Shown piece after piece: positions 34,534 to 40,600 of a stretch of 40,600 bases of DNA. Made by a program: the position numbers and the translations under genes. The DNA comes from Phoronis australis (taxonomy: Eukaryota; Phoronida; Phoronidae). Numbering within the stretch: position 1 is the stretch's first letter; each line of letters opens with the position of its first letter. The DNA is taken from NCBI GenBank assembly GCA_002633005.1, contig NMRA01000077.1, positions 972,908 to 1,013,507 of the forward strand. The letters are read 5' to 3'. The notes beneath the pieces were generated by a model that ran no database searches, was not told the DNA's origin, and saw nothing but the letters and a program-made list of their open reading frames with translations.

Positions 34534-35302
34534 GGCCTGCTGCCATGGAAGAACTGACCACGAGGTCTGGCTATCCATCACATGACCATCATATGTTACA
34601 TAAATGATAAATAAGAACACAACCTCTATGCAGTACTAGATAGGATACTACAAAGCCCCAAGCAGCTCCATAAATATGAAAACCATGGTATACCTTCACG
34701 TTTTGTAGGGGAGCCTTTTGTTTTTAATATCTTATGATGACTTTTAAGTTTGCAATTTCTGCTTGACCCAATTTAAGCTGAATAGGACTTTAAGAGCACA
34801 GTATGTCCGATGCACTGAAAATACACAAACCCTTCAAACACTCAAAAAACCACACATCATAGCACTAAGATTAGATTGCATAAACATTACACCACCCACA
34901 AGAAACTAGCTCGTCGCACAGAGACCGATAGATAAGCGTAATCATTTTGCTTTTCTTTCTTATAATAAAGATAATGGTAAGCATTTATCGGTAACCAGCT
35001 GATGTGCGTCCAAGGTATTTTATCCGAGCGACCTCCATTGTTATATCCAACAAAGACGCAACAAAGGAAAACAATGGTAGTGCCCTACAGATGATAAACA
35101 TGTGATGCGCTTACACCCATCGCAGGATCTCGCACGTTAAACAATCGCTTGCGACATCCATACGACGTCATTTGGCATGGGCACCTATTATTATATTTGT
35201 CCTTCCCCATGACATGACTTAAGTACAAGGATTTGAATGTTAGTCTAAGATTGAGGTCACATCAAGTAATTATCAAACGATAATAGAAAGGACTGAACAA
35301 CA

Positions 35303-35308
35303 TTTATT
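35303..35308 (-). promoter_or_regulatory. Polyadenylation signal overlapping the stop codon
   Basis: On the minus strand CAA-TAA-A contains AATAAA, so the signal shares four bases with the stop of the nucleotidylyltransferase gene. If used, the 3' UTR would be only about 20-30 bases. The next AATAAA on this strand lies at 34239-34244. Confidence 0.4.
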
Positions 35309-35403
35309 GCGACTTCTTCGAGAAGTATTCATTGCAGATCTTGTATGATTCCAGCCCCCCTACGTCAAATCGTCCAGTCAATGGTAGTGTATACAGAGGT
35401 AAT
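35304..35403 (-). CDS. Nucleotidylyltransferase last coding exon
   Basis: Completes an Arg codon and adds 32 codons plus TAA: LPLYTLPLTGRFDVGGLESY, then KICNEYFSKKSQ. GRFDVGG holds the second metal-binding Asp. Acceptor CCATTATAG. Confidence 0.9.
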
Positions 35404-38400
35404 CTATAATGGAGATGTTATTTTTGTCTAACAGTATATCATGAACAAGAACATCGGCTAAGTGAAGTGAAACAAGTGTGATTTATGTAGCCTAGTAAGG
35501 CAAGCCAATAAGACAAACTTTATGATACATATTATATAGCCTGGTCAGGTGAATAAATAACACCAACGTTATGATACAAATAGCCTAGTCAGGAAAGTCA
35601 ATGAGACCACCTTAATGTTACTTGTAGCCTGATCAGGCAAACCAATAAAACCAAATTTATGATACATGTAGCCTAGTCAAGGTACCTAAACTACACGATC
35701 AACGGACTCATAAACACGACTTACGCACCTGCAAACACTATCCACTGACTCTCAAACATGGGAACGGACTCACAAAACACGATCCACGCACACAAATACA
35801 CGGGACACGGACTCATATTCACGAGGAAACACGGTTAAAGGACCGCCAAACACGGGTCATGGACAAAATGGAAGATGTCAGCTGACCCAGGAAGCCGATG
35901 AGTCCGTAAAGAAAATACACTTACCTTGTGTATAAATAAGATATGAAGTTCCCTGTAGCATCTCTGTTTTTTAATGGCTCATCCTAGAAAAAATGTCTTG
36001 CGTGAAAAATACTGTAAATATGATTTCTAACAGTTGAAGTGTCTCTCTCTTGAACTAAGTGACCTAATTGTTAATTCTAATCCAAGTTACAAATCACAAT
36101 TATAACAAAATATTTAATTCACTAGCCGTTACCCATCCGAAAGCACGGGTAGCAGCTAGTGGGAAACGCCGAGGGTAAATAGCTACACCTAAGAGTGAAC
36201 CGAATGTTCATCGCAAGAGACAGGAATACTTCTTGAAGAGACCGTGTTCAAGGCTTCAAGCAGAATTTCTGTCATTGTCAGATTTTAGAAGGCAAGGTGT
36301 GCAGCTGTGGGATTCTTTCCCCAGCCAGTACAAAATTCTTTCCAGAACATTTCACCCTGCCGTAACATAACGTATGGTAATCAGATATTCTTTTGAAGTG
36401 GAAACTAAGAATGCATTAAAATATTGTATAGTGCACAAAATAGATGTATTTACAAAAGTTGCAATGTACATACTGAGGTAGAAAGCCAGCTAGCTGTATG
36501 AAGACTATCGTCAAATCACACTGCAGCTAGGTAGCCGTGTGTAGAGCTCCGTTAAACACCGAAATTTCACACAACCCGGGTGCTCAGCTCGTCACTTTGT
36601 CGTGAAAATTAGAGCTTACAACTTGCAGGGGTGCATGCAGAATATAGGAATGAACAGACATTCATCTTGCCCGTAACAGACGTTCATAGAAGTAAAAAAA
36701 TCTAACGTTATTTTTCGTTATTCTCCGCCTTGTAACTAAGGAACATCTGTCACCGTCATCATTTTGAAAACAGTGCGTACTCGTGACACGCGCACGTACG
36801 CGCCATTTCCTAAAATTTTGCGATATCTCTCGAGAGTTTGTTCTGAAATTGGCTTTTCTGGTTCTAAAATAGCAAAAACTTGTAACCAAATGAAACCTCA
36901 CAGTTGATTGAAGAACATGGAAATTTGGCCAATAGGTGACGCCAATGCCAATTTTCCAACACCTGGGTAAACAATTTAGTTTACTCAAGGAAGTAATTCT
37001 TAATGAGGCGTCATTTATTTTGGCGGCGACAGGCCCTATGAATTATACACGCAAGAGAAACCAGAGGGAGTGAAATTAAGCCGACGAAGTGACATCACTA
37101 AGGCGGTTGAGCCGACGGTCTGATGTCACCAAGGCCAGTACAAAACTGGCCACCCTACCTCCGCGTCCGCAAAAAAACGTCCCGCGAGAAAAAAATAGTA
37201 CACCTCAAATCAAAATAGGGGGCCGGTGCAATACCTGGCACCAAGGCGGTGCCGAAACGGGCGCAACGAAGGTCTGCAGTGGGGCAGGGGTTACAGAATT
37301 TGTGCAAATGATGTATTTTATATATAGCAATACCTGGCACCAAGGCAGTGCTGAAACAGCCGCAATGAAGATCTACAGTGGAGTGGGGGTGACGGAGTTT
37401 GTGCAAACGATGTATTTTATATAATAGATAATATCGATACATAGCAGAATGAAAACAATTCATAAATTATTTTAATACTACTTCTGATAATGTGACTGCA
37501 TGATCTGGATAACAAACCTTTTTCTCCAACAAAAACTGTGATAAGAGGGGTAAACTGTGATTCGATAGAAGATAGAAACACGGACACTGCTTCCTAGATA
37601 GCGTTGCTGTTGGCTGAGGCTTCTCCAAGAAGTTGATAACTTTGCCGCCATCATCCGTCTCCAGGATGCCATATTTATGGACAACTGCAAGGAAATACCA
37701 TGACTTTAAAATACAAATCCAATTGTGGATTAACCATTTGGTTAAGTTGAAATGCAGCTAGCCCTTTCGACCACTCATTAACTGTGATCGAGATACCAAA
37801 CAAAATCGGACATAAAAATGCCACTCTCCCAAAAAATTGAATTGCATAGGGACAGAAAATGATAACATGACGCATTGGTTTTCAACATTGGTCCATAGAT
37901 TTGAGGCTCTGTTGTAAACTGACCCAGACACGTTTTCCTAAAACAATTTCTGCACACATAACCATTATGGCTTGTGAAGGAGTATCTCAACTCAAAACTC
38001 AATATGGCTAGAGTAAAAGTACCTCAACTCTGAGCTCATTATGGCTTGTAAAGGAGTACCTCAACTCGGAACTCATTATGGCTTGTGTAGGAGTATCTCA
38101 GCTCAGAACCACAGTTCAAATAAACAAGTCAGATTTCAGGTTGGTATTTGTGAGTGGGATGACTAAAACAATAATCTCAAATTATATTACAGAAAGGGTA
38201 GGTTTAACAAATGAAAAGAATGGACTGAAAAAGAATGAACCGAAAGTGAAACCTATAATTTTTATTCCACTGATGGGGAGAAAAGAAGCTGCAGACATAA
38301 TCACCTTCATCTGGACAATTAACATAGACAACTAAGCTAGACCTTGGGTCAACAATCTGTCTCTCCTCAAAGGCTTCAATAAACTCTTTTAGTCTAAAAT

Positions 38401-40218
38401 CGTCGTAGAACAAAGTGTCCCTGAAAAGACAATATACCGTAATTACAGCAAAACAGTCCACAAGGAAAGGCTTAAAACTCAACAAAAAAGTTTATAACTA
38501 TTGTCACATTTCACAGGTTCAGAAATTCAGCATCTAAATACATCCATTGACAACAGCAGCAATGAAAAGCATTGAAATTCACCAATGTCTGCGCTGCCAG
38601 CGGCATGCTTCTTGGGTTGTTTATTAGAATCGTAAAATAATATATAAAATAATATATAAAATAAAAAGGCCACTAGGGAATATAGCACACCTGTAAGTAA
38701 AATCTGTCTGGAACAAGGCAAGTGCTGTCATCTCCTTTATAGAAACTTATTTGACAAATTTCCATTTAGGAACTTGACAGATTTAGAACCATACGCAAAG
38801 AAAACCTACTCACAATTAATGTCAGGTGTACCCAGATACCAAATTTCATGATCCACTGTCTTGAGAAACTTAGAGATAAAGGCAAAAAGAAATTTACTGG
38901 AAGGGGTGCCATAGTGGTTGGACCCATCAGAAAATCAATGTCAGTTGTGATAAGAACACATCTGTAAAATTTCACGAGGATCCTTCATTAAGCGCTTTCA
39001 AACTGTTGAATAGAGAGGCAGATGCCAAAAAGACGCAAATATAATAAAAATGGCCATTAGGGTGCGCAGAATACATTGAATCCATCCAGAAATGGCAAGT
39101 GTCGCTGCCTCTTTAATAGAAACTTCCTAGACAAATTTTATGAAAATACACAAGGAACTTGTTAGGTATAGAGGCATAAACATAGACAAGCTGATATGCA
39201 GCAGTTCGACCTGTTCTAATTCATAGTCAGCCATGCTCATCTCAATAGGACCACATCTGTGAAATTTCATGATGATCCTTTGAGTAGTTTGACGGATAGA
39301 GGTGGACACCAAAAACATGCAAAAATAATGAAAAAGGACATCAAGTTCCTTTTGATGAATTTCATGAAAATCCAAGGAACTTGGTGGATATAGCGGATAA
39401 CATAAAAATAAAATTGCCACTAGGGGGCGCAAATGTAGTAGAATTTTCTCGAGAATTCACTCGTGGCATCTACTCAATTATGGCAACATGTCTGTAAAAT
39501 TTCACAAACATCCTGTCCATCAAGGCAGTGGTCACTGGATAGATGTGACGTCATGTGGGCCCATAAAAATGAATGCATTTAAAGTTTGAGGTTACATCAC
39601 AGCATTAAAAACTGCTCATTTGCAATACTGCAACATCTAGTCCAGTCTTCAGGCATACTAGTAATGCAGTTCAAATAAGTTACAGTAAGAACGTGTCCAA
39701 GACAGAAAGATCACTGGTGTTAGAGGTGATAGGTTGTAATATAACCATGAGTGATACGGCTTGTGGCAGCAACTAGAAGAACACAGGAGTGCCCTTGATT
39801 GCACTGATACTATTATATTGACTCATTTACAGCATTTTGTTTACAAACCATGAACTCAGATACAAAGTTAATGACTTCAACCAGTGACCAGACTGACAAC
39901 TGGGAGACTGAGGCAACACAATACAGTAATTCTAGCATAATTCTAACAATTACACTAGCTACCTTTGCAAACTACAACAGTTACTGTACAATTCCTGCAT
40001 AGCACCTATCAAACCTAGGTGATCTGCTATTGATGCATAACATTCCTCATTGGTAAGCAATAAGCTCGGTGGGGAGTCATAGTTTCATTTCATTGTACTA
40101 TAAGGTCATGAACTCCAAGGTCAAGGGTTAAAACTTACCCAGCAATAACCAGCAGGTGGTCCTCTATGTTGAACTGTTTCACAATCAGTTCTATTCCTCC
40201 AATTGCACCGAGTCTGCC
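35304..40218 (-). CDS. Sugar-1-phosphate nucleotidylyltransferase (RmlA-like), five 3' exons, N-terminus outside window
   Basis: Members of this NTP_transferase family join a sugar 1-phosphate to a nucleotide, releasing pyrophosphate, to make NDP-sugars. Exons, 5' to 3': 40139-40218, 38305-38420, 37518-37684, 35925-35983, 35304-35403; GT-AG, consistent phases, 173 codons plus TAA. Conserved blocks in order: RLGAIGGIELIVKQF; VIAGDTLFYDDF, whose GD Asp binds the catalytic metal in the family; VVHKYGILETDDGGKV; FLEKP, the sugar-contacting Glu-Lys; DATGNFISYLYTR; GRFDVGGLESY, with the second metal-binding Asp. The usual N-terminal GGxGTR nucleotide loop (about 80-90 residues) should lie beyond 40600. 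It resembles bacterial and archaeal glucose-1-phosphate thymidylyl/uridylyltransferases more than animal GMPPA/GMPPB. Sugar and nucleotide cannot be told. Confidence 0.9.
35488..35680. repeat. 44 bp tandem repeat, ~4.3 copies, in the nucleotidylyltransferase gene
   Basis: TAGCCTAGTCAGG-type units start at 35488, 35537, 35581, 35625 and 35669, spacing 49, 44, 44, 44. Sequence after it (35690-35880) has looser repeats of CGGACTCA and AACACG. Confidence 0.85.
35925..35983 (-). CDS. Nucleotidylyltransferase exon (59 nt)
   Basis: Nineteen codons and two bases: DEPLKNRDATGNFISYLYT. Acceptor TTTTTTCTAG, donor ACAAG|GTAAGT. The DATGNFISYL segment corresponds to the family's DxPGxFIxWL helix before the second metal site. 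Short, but phases on both sides fit. Confidence 0.88.
36120..36161. other. Imperfect palindrome, possible end of a mobile element
   Basis: CACTAGC at 36120-36126 pairs with GCTAGTG at 36155-36161, with ACCC/GGGT pairing inside. ACTAGCCGTTACCC resembles termini of RTE-type LINEs seen in other invertebrates, but no body of such an element was found next to it. Confidence 0.3.
36162..37227. other. Intron of the nucleotidylyltransferase gene, gene-free
   Basis: No exon or repeat recognised. A 108-codon minus-strand open frame at 36662-36988 has no domain and no splice support. Confidence 0.5.
37228..37423. repeat. 99 bp tandem duplication
   Basis: Two copies starting GCAATACCTGGCACCAAGGC at 37228 and 37327, about 85% alike. 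Since 99 is a multiple of three, open frames pass through on both strands, but these are not credible genes. Confidence 0.9.
37518..37684 (-). CDS. Nucleotidylyltransferase exon (167 nt)
   Basis: Completes a Val codon and adds 55 codons: VHKYGILETDDGGKVINFLE, KPQPTATLSRKQCPCFYLLS, then NHSLPLLSQFLLEKK. Contains the FLEKP sugar-site motif. Acceptor TTTCCTTGCAG, donor AAAAAG|GTTTGT. A frame in another phase on the same strand is a shadow. Confidence 0.93.
37964..38110. repeat. ~37 bp tandem repeat, 4 copies, intronic
   Basis: Units of the form TATGGCTTGTGAAGGAGTAT + CTCAACTCAGAACTCAT, imperfect, in the intron between two nucleotidylyltransferase exons. Confidence 0.85.
38305..38420 (-). CDS. 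Nucleotidylyltransferase exon (116 nt)
   Basis: Completes the Gly of AGD and adds 38 codons: DTLFYDDFRLKEFIEAFEER, then QIVDPRSSLVVYVNCPDE, plus one base. Contains the catalytic metal-binding Asp. Acceptor GTCTTTTCAG, donor GAAG|GTGATT. Confidence 0.93.
38690..39590 (+). repeat. CCACTAGGGGG-bearing repeat family, copy 6, in a nucleotidylyltransferase intron
   Basis: Plus-oriented, more diverged. Motifs near 39053 and 39417; the latter (39417-39430) is CCACTAGGGGGCGC, a perfect CTCF-core match. The tail TGTGGGCCCATAAAAA at about 39554-39570 matches the tail of the 34.1 kb copy. A related fragment, CCACTAGGGAATA, lies at 38670. Confidence 0.8.
40139..40218 (-). CDS. Nucleotidylyltransferase exon (80 nt), most 5' in the window
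   Basis: Twenty-six codons and two bases: GRLGAIGGIELIVKQFNIED, then HLLVIAG. Matches the family block before the catalytic GD. Acceptor GTGCTCATGCAG, donor GCTGG|GTAAGT. Confidence 0.9.
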
Positions 40219-40600
40219 CTGCATGAGCACAAGAAGCAAGAATACACGTTGCAATTATTTTAAATACTTTTCAAATTTCAAAGAGGCGATGAATTCAAAC
40301 ATGAACCATGGAAAATATTGTTATACAATAACTGGGGCAAGACGGCCATCCTTATTCAATACATAGCTACATTCATAAGAGCATGGCACTGATTTCCAGA
40401 CTTGGTTAGTCTCAGACATTTCCATAAATTTGGGCACTAAAGTATGCATGTGCTAGCTTAATTTTCTGTTAGCTTTAACTTCTTCTATTGATAAGATATT
40501 TTCAAGGACTAAATTTTCTCAGCAGAGATATCCTTTTTCAAAATCAAACACTACAAAACACTCAATTTCAAATTTGAGAAATTGGAATCACTATCTACAT
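40219..40600 (-). other. Intron of the nucleotidylyltransferase gene up to the window edge
   Basis: The GGxGTR-bearing exon expected upstream is not in this stretch. Nothing else is recognised. Confidence 0.6.

Noticed and set aside
36662-36988. Minus-strand open frame of 108 codons
   Set aside because: No domain, skewed composition, lies within an intron whose flanking exons already join in phase.
37089-37463. Open frames on both strands of about 100-111 codons
   Set aside because: They run through the 99 bp tandem duplication and show repeated low-information peptides with no domain or splice support.

Overview
The window is animal nuclear DNA: AT-rich, intron-dominated, with GT-AG introns, vertebrate-like exon structure in a metazoan-type bifunctional CoA synthase, and many short mobile elements. 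Repeat content and gene structure fit a marine invertebrate, perhaps a non-vertebrate deuterostome or a lophotrochozoan, but nothing fixes the species. No bacterial-style gene, CRISPR array or convincing tRNA was found.

Three genes are supported by spliced exons. (1) 37-2258, minus strand: two exons of a gene with a SAP DNA/RNA-binding domain, open at both ends. (2) 12307-27879, plus strand: the complete coding region of COASY (phosphopantetheine adenylyltransferase + dephospho-CoA kinase) in eight exons, 536 codons, every phase consistent. (3) 35304-40218, minus strand: the last five exons (173 codons) of a sugar-1-phosphate nucleotidylyltransferase of the RmlA/NTP_transferase type; its N-terminus lies beyond 40600. 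Genes 2 and 3 converge on a 7 kb intergenic stretch.

Everything else is mostly repeats. 3.5-4.3 kb, 17.3-18.8, 19.2-20.1, 23.6-24.7, 32.6-34.1 and 38.7-39.6 kb hold copies, in both orientations, of one family built of diverged ~150 bp monomers. Each monomer carries a motif of the form CCACTAGGGGGCGC, which is the core of the CTCF binding consensus. A 3.9 kb segment (4356-8245) is bounded by 135 bp inverted repeats and contains a homogeneous 30 bp minisatellite. Smaller inverted-repeat elements lie at 9054-9831, 10924-11538, 13251-13932, 21822-21974 and 34283-34533. COASY intron 3 holds a 33 bp x 12 minisatellite and the decayed 3' end of a LINE with an RNase H domain.

The most notable items are the array of CTCF-like motifs carried by the repeat family inside and around COASY, and a multi-exon RmlA-like nucleotidylyltransferase in an animal genome.
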